Shown here piece by piece: positions 35,096-43,721 of a stretch of 64,000 nucleotides of DNA (position 1 is the stretch's first letter; the number at the start of each line of letters is the position of its first letter). Made by a program: the position numbers and the translations under genes. Below the pieces are notes generated by a model. The model saw only the letters and a program-made list of their open reading frames with translations, did no database searches and had not been told where the DNA came from. Source of the stretch: an uncultured Fibrobacter sp. (lineage in GTDB: Bacteria; Fibrobacterota; Fibrobacteria; Fibrobacterales; Fibrobacteraceae); the NCBI GenBank assembly GCA_934691725.1, contig CAKUTF010000003.1, forward strand, positions 68,623 to 132,622, in the 5' to 3' direction.

Positions 35096-36165
35096 TGCGC
35101 AAGATCATCCACATCGACATGGACTGCTTTTACGCGTCGATTGAAATGCGAAGACACCCTGAGCTGAAAAATGTTCCGATGGCTGTCGGCGGAACGGTCG
35201 AGGAACGCGGAGTCCTTTCGACGTGCAATTACCCGGCGCGGGAATTCGGGCTTCATTCGGCGATGTCCACTTTCCAGGCTTTTCGCCGCTGCCCGCAACT
35301 AGTCCTGCTTCCCGTCGATATGCCTTCCTACAAGTCGGAATCCGAAAAAATTTTCAAGATTTTCCACCGCTACACGAGCCGCGTCGAAGGCTTGAGCCTA
35401 GATGAAGCCTTTTTGGATGTGACGGGGAGCGATACGCAAAACGGTTCCGCTTCTCTCATCGCAAAGGAAATCCGCGGAGCGATCTTTTCGGAATGTGGTG
35501 GGATTACGGCGAGCGCGGGAATTGCGCCAAACAAATTTCTCGCCAAGGTCGCGAGCGATTGGAATAAGCCGGATGGCCAGTTTACGATTAGCCCGGAAAA
35601 CGTGGAAAGCTTTATGCAGGAACTTCCGCTTGAAAAAATTCCTGGCGTCGGCAAGGCCTGCAGTAAAAAGCTTTTCGCAAAAGGGCTTGTCCTGTGCAAG
35701 GACATTCTTCCTTTTTCGCGGATCGAACTTGTTCGGGATTTTGGAAATTTTGGCGAGGCGCTTTACGATTTTGCCCGAGGAATCGACGAACGGCCCGTTG
35801 TCACGTCGCGGGTGCGAAAATCCGTTTCGACGGAAAACACTTTTCCGCAAGATATTTCCGGTATTGAAAAATGCGAGGGGGAACTGCGGACGCTCTATTT
35901 TGAATTTTTACGGCGTGCCCAGCGATTTATCGAAAAGGAATCCAAAAAGGCTTTTCCCGAATTTCATTGCTTTGTAAAAATCAAGTATGCGGATTTCAAG
36001 ACGACATCGATTGAACGCTCGTTTGCTGATGTTTCCTGGCTTAGGTTTTCTGAGCTTTTTCGGGAACGTTTGGATTTTTCGCGTAAAGTCCGCCTGCTTG
36101 GACTGGGAATCCGGCTGGGAAACGCCAGCAGTGACGAGAACCAACAGCAAATGGATTTGTTCTAA
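35092..36165 (+). CDS. dinB: DNA polymerase IV (translesion, Y family)
   Basis: 357 residues. Translesion polymerase of the DinB type. The N-terminal catalytic metal site is IHIDMDCFYASIE, the second acidic motif is LSLDEAFLDVT (D and E near 103-104), and a helix-hairpin-helix thumb KIPGVGKACSKKL follows near 180. The C-terminus ends with QQQMDLF, matching the beta-clamp-binding consensus QxxMDLF. Two consecutive ATGs (35092, 35095) overlap the uvrC stop as ATGATG, so the genes are translationally coupled. Confidence 0.95.
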   Translation: MMRKIIHIDMDCFYASIEMRRHPELKNVPMAVGGTVEERGVLSTCNYPAREFGLHSAMSTFQAFRRCPQLVLLPVDMPSYKSESEKIFKIFHRYTSRVEGLSLDEAFLDVTGSDTQNGSASLIAKEIRGAIFSECGGITASAGIAPNKFLAKVASDWNKPDGQFTISPENVESFMQELPLEKIPGVGKACSKKLFAKGLVLCKDILPFSRIELVRDFGNFGEALYDFARGIDERPVVTSRVRKSVSTENTFPQDISGIEKCEGELRTLYFEFLRRAQRFIEKESKKAFPEFHCFVKIKYADFKTTSIERSFADVSWLRFSELFRERLDFSRKVRLLGLGIRLGNASSDENQQQMDLF

Positions 36166-36173
36166 CTCTTTTT

Positions 36174-36179
36174 TATATT
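36174..36179 (+). promoter_or_regulatory. TATATT -10-like box of the 36.2-39.6 kb operon
   Basis: TATATT lies 20 bases before the ATG at 36200, in the 34-base gap after dinB. This spacing would give a short leader. No standard -35 is seen. Confidence 0.4.
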
Positions 36180-36199
36180 TTGACATTATCGAGGGCTTT

Positions 36200-37114
36200 A
36201 TGATTCGACTGATCGCTACATTTTTTTGCTTATCCCTTTTCGTCGCCTGTGCCGCTAGGCCCAAGTTACAGGAAGTCGATGTCGAAGCGGAACTGAGAAA
36301 AAATTCCAGCGAATTTACGGAACGCCATCCTGCGTCCGCAGGCCCGGTTTCCACTCCTGCAGTGGAGAAAAAGACAATCCAGAAACCTTCGGTGATGGTG
36401 CTTCCCGCCGGGACAAAAAATCTAAGCCAGAGTCTGGAAGTCTTGAATGGGGATGCTTTGTCGCGTGCCGCTGCAAACGCTATCAACGGCTACCTGACGG
36501 AAAAACGTTACCCGGTAAAATCGCTCGAAGAATCTTCGCGTCTCAACGAAGCGATTGCGCTCCAAGGCGATATTTCCAACCATGACGAGGATTTGTCCTA
36601 CATCGCAAGCCTTTCGTTCGGGGCGGATGTCTATATCAAGTTCACAAGCGATATCCATCGCGGGCAGATTCTTGCGAATTTAAGCGCATACGAATCGACA
36701 TCGGGGCGGATGCTCGGTACGCAGACGGCGACGGTCAACGATAACGGAACGCGCAAGGAGGAACTTGTCGCGAGCGCCATGCACAAGGCGATGCCCGGTC
36801 TAGAAAGAAAAATCATGGCTTACTTTGAAGAGGATTCTAAAATCGGAGTTCCCTACAAAGTCATCCTAAAATTAAATCGTGACGATGAGGAGGCCTTGTA
36901 CAATCGGGCTTCGCGACTTTTGAAGCAACGTTTTGCCAAAGTCCTGACCAATACGATGACGGAAAAAACCGCCGATTTTACCGTCTATGTCAAGTCCGAG
37001 GAATGTGCGGATGTCTATGAAGTCTATGAAGCGATTTGCCAGACTCTCGGGACTTCGTTTGAAGTAAAGAAGAATAATCTCGTTCAAAAGCTGTTGATTC
37101 TGGAACTGAATTGA
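36200..37114 (+). CDS. DUF6175-like lipoprotein
   Basis: The start chosen is ATG 36200, which places a lipoprotein signal (SLFVACAARP) at the N-terminus; the frame is open upstream into dinB but without such a signal. The product has 304 residues. The core, from KPSVMVLPAG, alternates helices and strands and contains an N-terminal region resembling proteins that assemble around GNA1162/DUF6175-type envelope factors (strand-helix units with GADVYIKF and LSAYESTSGRML). This resemblance is by eye. It is the first of four overlapping or closely spaced genes. Confidence 0.6.
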   Translation: MIRLIATFFCLSLFVACAARPKLQEVDVEAELRKNSSEFTERHPASAGPVSTPAVEKKTIQKPSVMVLPAGTKNLSQSLEVLNGDALSRAAANAINGYLTEKRYPVKSLEESSRLNEAIALQGDISNHDEDLSYIASLSFGADVYIKFTSDIHRGQILANLSAYESTSGRMLGTQTATVNDNGTRKEELVASAMHKAMPGLERKIMAYFEEDSKIGVPYKVILKLNRDDEEALYNRASRLLKQRFAKVLTNTMTEKTADFTVYVKSEECADVYEVYEAICQTLGTSFEVKKNNLVQKLLILELN

Positions 37115-38325
37115 TGGCGCGGTTTCTTTTCGCATTTTTTTTGTGGGGGATTTCCCTGTGCGATGCGCGCATCGTTTCGTTTGAAGCTGTGTCAAATGTT
37201 TCCGCGGAAGAGGCGGACAAACAAGCGTTGGCGGGAATCGCTCTCCAGATTCAGGCTCGTGTGAATACTTCGCATCAGACGATAAAGAGCGAAGTCTCTG
37301 AAAAAGAAACTTCGAAATTGCGTACAAATTATTCCGAACGAATCAATGTCGAGTCCGATGTCTTACTGGAGGGTGTAGAATTTCACCGGGAAACGCTTTT
37401 GGATGGTCGGTGGAAATCGACTGCGATTTTTGACACGGAAAAGGCGACGAAAACTTCCCGGCAGGAACTTCACCGGATTCAAAATGATGCGCTGGATTTA
37501 AAAAGAAAAATGGAAACTTTCGTTGCGCTGGGGAATTTTGACGATGCCTTGCGGGCGCTTGAAAATTTGGAATTCTTGCAGGGAAAATTCAAAAAAATCT
37601 ACGACAGAATTGCCTTTTTTGAACCGCTCGATGAGTCGTATCGCTTTGGCGTGGATGTTTCCGGGTTAACGGAAAGTTTGGCGACAGCGATAGGGAACTT
37701 GAAAATTTCCTTTGCCGGAAATGGCGAATTGGCCGGACTGCATTTGAACGATCCGATTCTCGTTCTTGTCAAAAATTCGCAAGGCTCTGTGGGAAATTTG
37801 TCGGTGATGGTTTCGATTGACGGCAAAAACGTTTGGACGGAAAAAACGGATTCAAATGGGATCGCGAGTTTCTTGTTGGAAGTTGAAAAACTCCCTGCGG
37901 GAAATCATGAAATTGTTTTCCGAATTCGCTGCCCGAAATTCAATCGGGAAAATTCAAATCTCGAATTGCGTACAAATTATTTTTCAAAAAATCCGGTGTG
38001 CAATTTTTCGTTTGTCTGTTCGGAGAATGCCGAAATCTGTGCGATAGGGGAAGAACTCCTTTTGAAAGCCGGCTTTCAGCCGAAAAAAGATGCAGAAAAA
38101 ATTCGCCTTCGGATGTCCGCTAAAAATCGGGATATCTTTGAAGGAAATTCGAGACAAATCGTCCGGGGGGATTATTTCGTTGAATTTGTCGGCGCTTCGG
38201 TAAAATTTTCCAAGCTGCTGAAGGGAACAGGTGTTTCGGAATTGCGGGCGCAAAAAAACGCGATTCAAAAAATCAGCCCAGAAGAAATTCGCTCGGCTCT
38301 TCTTCCGTCATGTAAAGGACAATGA
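37114..38325 (+). CDS. LPP20-like secreted protein
   Basis: 403 residues, signal peptide cut near CDA|RIV. The N-terminal 110 residues follow the LPP20/LPP-like pattern: SAEEADKQALAGIALQIQ, then the helix region with SERINVESDVLLEGVEF. A helical stretch (about 115-180) and later Ig-like strands (SVMVSIDGKNVWTEKTDSNG near 230-250) follow. The ATG shares one base with the previous stop (TGATG). LPP20-type domains occur in envelope proteins of many Gram-negatives with unclear roles. No enzyme motif is seen. Confidence 0.65.
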   Translation: MARFLFAFFLWGISLCDARIVSFEAVSNVSAEEADKQALAGIALQIQARVNTSHQTIKSEVSEKETSKLRTNYSERINVESDVLLEGVEFHRETLLDGRWKSTAIFDTEKATKTSRQELHRIQNDALDLKRKMETFVALGNFDDALRALENLEFLQGKFKKIYDRIAFFEPLDESYRFGVDVSGLTESLATAIGNLKISFAGNGELAGLHLNDPILVLVKNSQGSVGNLSVMVSIDGKNVWTEKTDSNGIASFLLEVEKLPAGNHEIVFRIRCPKFNRENSNLELRTNYFSKNPVCNFSFVCSENAEICAIGEELLLKAGFQPKKDAEKIRLRMSAKNRDIFEGNSRQIVRGDYFVEFVGASVKFSKLLKGTGVSELRAQKNAIQKISPEEIRSALLPSCKGQ

Positions 38326-38981
38326 AAGTGAAAAAATTTTTGCCGTTATTTTTGTTCTTGGCGATATCCCTGTTTGCGGATTCTCCGAAAAATTTCATTG
38401 AAGATTTTGGAAAATTCCTTTCGGAAAACGAAAGAAATTCCTATTTGGCAATCGCGGAAGAATTGCATGAAAAAACAGGATTTTCGCTTTATCTCTATAC
38501 GGCGAGAGAAGAGGTCCGGGATGCCGCCGCTTTTGCCGATTCGCTTTGCAGGGAAAGTCGGGAAGAGGATTCTCTGCGGGCTGTTGTTTTCTTGGACGGT
38601 TCGGCGCACAACCGCGCGTTTAAAATGTCTCCGGCGGCGTCTAAGTGGATTTCGTCGGCTGTCGCAGAACGCTTGGCGCAAAAGTATCTGCTGCCCGAAT
38701 TCCGAAAGGAAAACTATGGACATGGCATTTTGGTTTTCAGTGCGGAAGTTTCAAAACATATCGCCCGGCTGAATGATGTTCGTTTGCTCTCACCGATGCC
38801 TCGCCCGACAAATGACGGGATTCCGACGATGGCATGGTTCTTGATTTTTATCGTGCTTGCCGCGGTTGTTATCGCATTTGCTTATTTTGTACGCCAAAGC
38901 TCCCAAGCGAAAAGACGTGGAAAAGTTCGTGATTTTGGCGGATTTCCCCATCAAAAATTTAATTCTGGATTTGGAGATTAA
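38322..38981 (+). CDS. TPM-domain membrane protein
   Basis: 219 residues. Signal peptide ending FADSPKNF, a TPM (TLP18.3/Psb32/MOLO-1) domain at about 25-150 with FGKFLSENERNSYLAIAEEL and YGHGILVFSAEVSK, a membrane helix at about 166-188, then a basic Gly/Phe tail in the cytoplasm. TPM domains sit outside the membrane and are linked to protein quality control or phosphatase activity in some cases. ATGA overlap with the LPP20-like gene. In other bacteria TPM genes often neighbour lemA and a nucleotidyltransferase-like gene; here the latter is present and lemA is absent from the window. Confidence 0.75.
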   Translation: MKVKKFLPLFLFLAISLFADSPKNFIEDFGKFLSENERNSYLAIAEELHEKTGFSLYLYTAREEVRDAAAFADSLCRESREEDSLRAVVFLDGSAHNRAFKMSPAASKWISSAVAERLAQKYLLPEFRKENYGHGILVFSAEVSKHIARLNDVRLLSPMPRPTNDGIPTMAWFLIFIVLAAVVIAFAYFVRQSSQAKRRGKVRDFGGFPHQKFNSGFGD

Positions 38982-38982
38982 A

Positions 38983-39654
38983 ATGAAAAAATGTCTGACT
39001 TTGCAAGAAATTCTCGGCTCATCGTGGGGCGAAAATTTTCACGAGGTTCTTGGTGACAATTTAAAGAGCGCCTTTTTACATGGAAACTGTCTTTATGAAG
39101 GATTTGATGCGCTTCACGAATCGTGGCAGGTCAGTTTTATTTTCAAGGATGTTTGTCCGAGCAATCTTTCTCTGCTGCATCGTTTGAAACGAAAAATGGA
39201 TGCGGACAATTTAAAATTCGGATTTTTCTTTTCCGAAGAGTTTGTACAAACGAACCTGGCGGATTATCCGCTGGAATTTTTGCACATTTCAAAGAAGAAC
39301 GCTCCTTTGTTTGGCGCGCCTCCGCTAGCGGATTTCACACCGGATGAATTTTCTTTGCGTTTGGAATGTAAACGGGAATTGAAAAATCGAAGATTGCATC
39401 TGCTCGGGGAATGGACAAAAGTCCAGGCTGGAATTTCCCCGATGGACTATTTCATTGAATTGAATTCGGAAGTGCTTCCTGTTCTGTATGGGATTTATTT
39501 TGTGCGTAAAGGAGTCTATCCGGGAAATCGCGAAGACGTTTTCGGGGAATTTCCGATGTTCCGAATTGAAGAACCGGCCCTGAATTTTAAACAGAACGAA
39601 GAACGCGCCGATGCCTGTTTTTCGGCGATGGATCAGTTGATTTCTTCGCTTTGA
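38983..39654 (+). CDS. Nucleotidyltransferase-like protein
   Basis: The start chosen is ATG 38983, one base after the TPM stop and preceded by GGAG; the longer open frame would overlap that gene. 223 residues. The segment DYPLEFLHISKKNAPLFG followed by LRLECKRELKNRRLHL matches a family of nucleotidyltransferase-fold proteins found beside TPM genes. The usual GSxAR-D-D active-site pattern is not clear, so catalytic ability is doubtful. Its 3' end overlaps the convergent nnrD gene by 22 bases. Confidence 0.6.
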   Translation: MKKCLTLQEILGSSWGENFHEVLGDNLKSAFLHGNCLYEGFDALHESWQVSFIFKDVCPSNLSLLHRLKRKMDADNLKFGFFFSEEFVQTNLADYPLEFLHISKKNAPLFGAPPLADFTPDEFSLRLECKRELKNRRLHLLGEWTKVQAGISPMDYFIELNSEVLPVLYGIYFVRKGVYPGNREDVFGEFPMFRIEEPALNFKQNEERADACFSAMDQLISSL

Positions 39655-40499
39655 ATTTTCTTGATCGCCTGTGGAATGTAGCGCGGTAGATCCGATGCGA
39701 GGACTCCGTATTCCGAAAGTTCGGCGGAGGCTATTTCTCCGGCGATGCCGTGGAGCTTTGCACCGAGAATCGCCGCGTCGAAAGGTTCCATTTTTTGGGC
39801 TAAAAGCCCGGCGATGATTCCGGTGAGGCAGTCTCCAGAACCCGCCTTGGCGAGCGCAGAATTCCCGCTGTCGTTGATGTGAAAGGCGTTTCCGTTTGCA
39901 ATGACGGTTTGATGTCCCTTGAGAAGGACGATTGCTCCAAATTTTTGGGAGGCTTCCCGGGCTGCATCGATGCGGTTTCTTTGGATTCTTTCCAGGTCGG
40001 TGTGCAGCAGGCGGGAAAGTTCTTTAGGATGCGGCGTCATCACCGCGCGACCGTCAAACCGAAACGTCTCGGAAGATTGGGAAAGCGCATTGAGAGCGTC
40101 TGCATCGAGAACGCAAAACGTTTTTTGTTCGATGAGCAGCCGAAGGATTTTGTTGACAATTTTTGTCAAATCATTAAAAGGAATTCCGATGGCGGAGATC
40201 CCGCATCCAAAGGAGCAAACGGTCGAAGGCCTTAAAATGTTTCCAATGACGGAAAGGGCGTTCCTAGAAAGAATCGGCCCGGCCTGCGGAAGCGGTACAA
40301 ATACAGCGTCGGGCATCTGGGAGGCGACCGCTTCGATGACAGGAGGAATCGCGGCGAGCGTGACGTATCCGGCACCGACCCGAAGCGCGGACACCGAAGA
40401 CAGGTAGGCCGCTCCCCGGTAGTTCAGGGACCCGGCGATGTTCAGGACGTTGCCGAATGTCGCCTTGTTGGAATCTTCTTCTCGAAAAGGGAGCTTCAT
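39633..40499 (-). CDS. nnrD: ADP-dependent NAD(P)H-hydrate dehydratase
   Basis: 288 residues of the carbohydrate-kinase-like (ribokinase-fold) dehydratase that repairs hydrated NADH and NADPH. Motifs: GNVLNIAGSLNYRGAAYLS at the N-terminus, DADALNAL near 145-152, TPHPKELSRLL, and the nucleotide-binding AGSGDCLTGIIAG near the end. The N-terminal epimerase domain that is fused in YjeF proteins is absent, so this is the stand-alone form and an epimerase would be encoded elsewhere. Its ATG overlaps the ispD stop (ATGA). Confidence 0.9.
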   Translation of the reverse strand: MKLPFREEDSNKATFGNVLNIAGSLNYRGAAYLSSVSALRVGAGYVTLAAIPPVIEAVASQMPDAVFVPLPQAGPILSRNALSVIGNILRPSTVCSFGCGISAIGIPFNDLTKIVNKILRLLIEQKTFCVLDADALNALSQSSETFRFDGRAVMTPHPKELSRLLHTDLERIQRNRIDAAREASQKFGAIVLLKGHQTVIANGNAFHINDSGNSALAKAGSGDCLTGIIAGLLAQKMEPFDAAILGAKLHGIAGEIASAELSEYGVLASDLPRYIPQAIKKIQSEEIN

Positions 40500-41218
40500 C
40501 GTTCGCGGTTTTCTTTTGGGAGATTTTCGAGGAAAAGTTCGAAACGCTCTAGGTCGGCGGGAGTCGTAAGCTTGTCGTTTTGCGAATTTCCCGGAACGAT
40601 ATAGACGGGTTCATCGAAATGTTCTAAAATGGAAGCTTCATCGGTCGGTAAAAAATCCAGTGGATTGTCGTCGATCTTTTTATAGAGTTCCTTGAAAATT
40701 TCAACGCGAGCCGCTTGGGGAGTTTGGGCCAGATAGACATCTTCTCGGGGAATGGTCCGTTCGACTTTTTCCGATTTTACGATTTTGACCGTATCGACTG
40801 CCTGGCGTGCCACGAGGCACGAGCCTTTCGTTTCGAGCGTTTTCATCACTTGTAAAATGAGGCTTTGCGAAATGAGCGGTCGCGCGACATCGTGGACCAA
40901 GGCAAAATCGATTTCCTTCGACAGCGCTTCGATGCCGTTTCGGACGGATTCCCAGCGTTCCTTGCCGCCGATGACAAGCTTTAGTTTGTTCGCAAACCGA
41001 AAGTCTTCCAACTCTTTTTCGAAGTGGGATTTCCAGTCTGCGGGAACCGCCAAAACGACTTCCGAAATTTTGTCCATTTGCGCAAAGGTTTCGAGCGCAT
41101 AGCGGTAAACGGGTTTTCCGTTGAGCGGTAAAAGCTGTTTCGGAATTTTCGATCCCATGCGTTTTCCGAGACCGCCTGCGGGGAGAATTGCCGCAAATCT
41201 TGAATTTTTACCTGGCAT
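40496..41218 (-). CDS. ispD: 2-C-methyl-D-erythritol 4-phosphate cytidylyltransferase
   Basis: 240 residues. IspD converts MEP and CTP to CDP-ME in the non-mevalonate isoprenoid pathway. The CTP-binding loop is LPAGGLGKRMGSKIPKQ (residues 12-28), and the LVHDVARPLIS motif is near 108-118. The length is normal. It is in a minus-strand operon: its start overlaps the end of the Fib_succ_major lipoprotein gene by 11 bases and its stop overlaps nnrD. ispF is not adjacent. A cytidylyltransferase for teichoic-type polyols (TarI) is the main alternative; the context does not favour it. Confidence 0.92.
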   Translation of the reverse strand: MPGKNSRFAAILPAGGLGKRMGSKIPKQLLPLNGKPVYRYALETFAQMDKISEVVLAVPADWKSHFEKELEDFRFANKLKLVIGGKERWESVRNGIEALSKEIDFALVHDVARPLISQSLILQVMKTLETKGSCLVARQAVDTVKIVKSEKVERTIPREDVYLAQTPQAARVEIFKELYKKIDDNPLDFLPTDEASILEHFDEPVYIVPGNSQNDKLTTPADLERFELFLENLPKENRER

Positions 41219-42002
41219 CTTGAACGCACCTCACGGCGTATCCTGCCGTCTTGAAGTTGTAGTAGCGATAGATTTCCGGGGAGTCGTAACTCAGGCTTCG
41301 ATAGTAGGCGGTATTTTCGTCCCGTTCCGTAGCCGTCCAAAAATAGGCGTGATGCCCTAGATACATAAAATCGCTTTCATAGACGATTCCCGAAGGGAGT
41401 GCGTGAAATTGGACGCTGTCCGTTCCGTTGCCGGATGATTCGTCGTCGCTAGCCCAGCCGTTTTTCGCCTTTAACTTTTCTCCGGCATTTTCTCCTAGGA
41501 ACTCTATCATGGCGGTCCATTCGGCGTCTGTCGGGAGCCTCCAGGCGTCCGGGCAGATTTCCCGAGCGGTTTTAAAATCGTAAAGCCGTCCGAATCTTTT
41601 GCAGTTTGAGTTTTTTTTGCCGTAGCAGAGCGATCCGTTTGGCGTCGGAATATTTACATTCTTCGTCATCCAGCGCAAGTTCCCGATAACCGTGTTCGGA
41701 ACATTCGAAAAGCTGGATGGAAATTTTTTTGGTGCGACGCCAACGGTCTCGCCATCGCTATGTTCGCCAGATCCGCTAGCGTTCTTGACGGATAGGGGAT
41801 ATTTTCTTTGAGACGAAGAGCTTTGTTCGGAGGAACTTGAAACAGGCGTTTGCTTCGGTGCGGAATTTTTCACGCTGGAATCTGCAGGTTGAGACAAATC
41901 GGAAGAACTGGAAAAGAGTGTTTTTTGAAAATGTTTTTCGGAGTCCTGCGAGGAACAGGAGACTAAAAAAAGAATGGCTAAAATCGATATAAAAAAAGGC
42001 AT
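41208..42002 (-). CDS. Lipoprotein with Fibrobacter major paralogous (Fib_succ_major) domain
   Basis: The start chosen is ATG 42002, giving a lipoprotein signal ending at C16 (LFLVSC), followed by a Ser/Gln/Lys-rich linker to about 95. The remainder is a Fib_succ_major (TIGR02145-type) domain: WMTKNVNIP, CYGKKNSNCKRFGRLYDFKTA, CPDAWRLPTDAEWTAMIEFLG, YFWTATE and a final YAVRCVQD. This C-type-lectin-like fold is greatly expanded in Fibrobacter; its ligand is unknown. 264 residues. It is upstream of ispD with an 11-base overlap, an odd pairing of a surface lipoprotein with a metabolic gene. Confidence 0.88.
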   Translation of the reverse strand: MPFFISILAILFLVSCSSQDSEKHFQKTLFSSSSDLSQPADSSVKNSAPKQTPVSSSSEQSSSSQRKYPLSVKNASGSGEHSDGETVGVAPKKFPSSFSNVPNTVIGNLRWMTKNVNIPTPNGSLCYGKKNSNCKRFGRLYDFKTAREICPDAWRLPTDAEWTAMIEFLGENAGEKLKAKNGWASDDESSGNGTDSVQFHALPSGIVYESDFMYLGHHAYFWTATERDENTAYYRSLSYDSPEIYRYYNFKTAGYAVRCVQDAR

Positions 42003-42043
42003 GCGCGATTCCTTGCTTTTCCGAAAAATAATAATTTCACCGC

Positions 42044-42859
42044 ATGGATACATTGGGACTGGTACTCGGTTCGGGTCATATCGGAAAAATTCATCTGCGC
42101 CATTTGGAAAACCGCGGCGTGAAATGCGTCTGCGTCGATGGGCGTGAAAACTGCTTGGAAATGCTTCGGGAACCGGGAATCTTCGCGTTTGATTTTGTCC
42201 TGGTCGCTACGCCGGCGAGTTCCCATTTTGAATATGCGATGCGCGCTTTAGAACTCGGTCAGAATGTCTTTGTCGAAAAGCCGCTTGCGGCATCTTCCTC
42301 TGATGCGGAGAGCCTTGTATCCCTGGCGAAAAAAAAAGAAAGGCTTTTGTTTGTCGGGCACAGCGAGCGTTTTAATCCGTCTTTTGAACGCTTCCGAAAA
42401 ATGTTTTGCGAAAAAATTTTGCGCGGAACCTTGAAATCGATCGATTTTGTCCGGCACAATCGATTTTCCGTCCGTGGAAGGGACGTCTCGGCGGCTCTTG
42501 ACATCGGCGTCCACGATTTTGAACTGTTCGATGAGTTAAAACGGCTCGCTCCGGGCGTTTCCTGGAAAGATGTCGCGGTGAATTTTGATTTTTCGCGGGA
42601 TTCCGTTTTCGAGGAGCGATTCGTTTGTGCAAAGTTTGAACGGAAAGACGGCTCGGAATTTCTATGTAAAGAAAGGATGGACGCTCCGCTTGTTCTCGGT
42701 GAAGCGGATGCGATAGAAAAGGAACATGACGAATTTTTTGGCTTGTTGGCGTTGCCCCCGAAGGAGCGTTTGGAAAGAATGCTGCCCGCCATGGAAAGTG
42801 CGCTTTTTGCGGTCAAGATGGCAGAGGATTATTCGACAATCCCGAAGAGCGCAAAGTAA
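42044..42859 (+). CDS. Gfo/Idh/MocA-family oxidoreductase
   Basis: 271 residues. The N-terminal Rossmann fold has LGSGHIGKIHLRHL (8-21), then FVLVATPASSHFEYAMRALE and NVFVEKPLA, the family hallmark with the catalytic-region EKP. The C-terminal alpha/beta substrate domain is shorter than usual (family about 330-370). Such enzymes oxidise or reduce sugar derivatives, often UDP-linked sugars for surface polysaccharides. The substrate is unknown. It is divergent from the Fib_succ_major lipoprotein gene and convergent with the prepilin peptidase gene, overlapping it by 31 bases. Confidence 0.88.
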   Translation: MDTLGLVLGSGHIGKIHLRHLENRGVKCVCVDGRENCLEMLREPGIFAFDFVLVATPASSHFEYAMRALELGQNVFVEKPLAASSSDAESLVSLAKKKERLLFVGHSERFNPSFERFRKMFCEKILRGTLKSIDFVRHNRFSVRGRDVSAALDIGVHDFELFDELKRLAPGVSWKDVAVNFDFSRDSVFEERFVCAKFERKDGSEFLCKERMDAPLVLGEADAIEKEHDEFFGLLALPPKERLERMLPAMESALFAVKMAEDYSTIPKSAK

Positions 42860-43647
42860 TGGGCGAAAAAGAAGTCGCCGAACCGATAGACGATCGGGGC
42901 CGCGATCATCAGGAACGGTCCGAACGGGATTTCCTGAGATTTTTCCTTTTTAATCGCCCGGTAGGGAATCATCACGAGGATGCCGAGAAACGAGGCGAGG
43001 ACCAATACCGCAAAAGCTTTGCCGAAACCCATGAACGCGCCGAATCCCGCGATGAGTTTTACGTCTCCGAGGCCCATTGCGTCGCGCTTGAGGATTTTTC
43101 CAGCGACAAATCCGATGAGGTAAAGTCCGCCTCCGGCAAAGAGTGCGCCTAGAAGGCTCTGGAGCGGAGAAATTCCACCCGGAAAAAAGGACAGCAAAAA
43201 GCCGACGACGATTCCTCCGATGCTTATCGAGTCCGGGATTAGCTTGTGCCTGCAATCGATGGCGACGACCGGGTAGATGCCTAGAAGAAGCCAGAATAGG
43301 GCGAAGGAATCCGCCAAATGTCCGACGGGAGCGTTCCACGAAAAGGGATGGTTCGCTAGCAGCAGGGCAAATGCGCCGACAAGTCCCGAAAAGGCTTCTC
43401 CTAAAGGGTAGCGGATGCTGATAGGCTTGTGACAGCAGGCGCTTTTCCCGCGAAGGATCAGCCAGCCGATGACCGGAAGGTTATACCAAATTGGAATATG
43501 TTTCCCGCAGTGCGGGCAAAAGGACGGCGGAGACAGAAGCGAAATTCCGCGAGGCATCCGATAGACGATGACATTGTAGAAGCTCCCGACGCATGCGCCG
43601 AGGATAGCGAACAGGATTGCGGCATACCAGACAGGAATTTCTTGCAT
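42829..43647 (-). CDS. Prepilin peptidase (type IV leader peptidase, A24 family)
   Basis: 272 residues, eight or so membrane helices. It cleaves leader peptides of type IV pilins or pseudopilins and usually N-methylates them. Catalytic aspartates are D131 (AIDCRHKLIPD) and D195 in GLGDVKL. The N-terminal cytoplasmic loop that binds zinc has C44 and C47 (CPHC) but then C71-C72 side by side (SACCHK) where two cysteines are normally separated by two residues. No pilus operon is present in this window. Known pili in Fibrobacter make a role in cellulose adhesion plausible. Confidence 0.92.
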   Translation of the reverse strand: MQEIPVWYAAILFAILGACVGSFYNVIVYRMPRGISLLSPPSFCPHCGKHIPIWYNLPVIGWLILRGKSACCHKPISIRYPLGEAFSGLVGAFALLLANHPFSWNAPVGHLADSFALFWLLLGIYPVVAIDCRHKLIPDSISIGGIVVGFLLSFFPGGISPLQSLLGALFAGGGLYLIGFVAGKILKRDAMGLGDVKLIAGFGAFMGFGKAFAVLVLASFLGILVMIPYRAIKKEKSQEIPFGPFLMIAAPIVYRFGDFFFAHYFALFGIVE

Positions 43648-43721
43648 ATTCTAAAGATAGTTTTGAAAATCGGGATTTAGAATTTAATTTTACCGTATAA
43701 GTTGTCTTTTCAGGAAACCGT

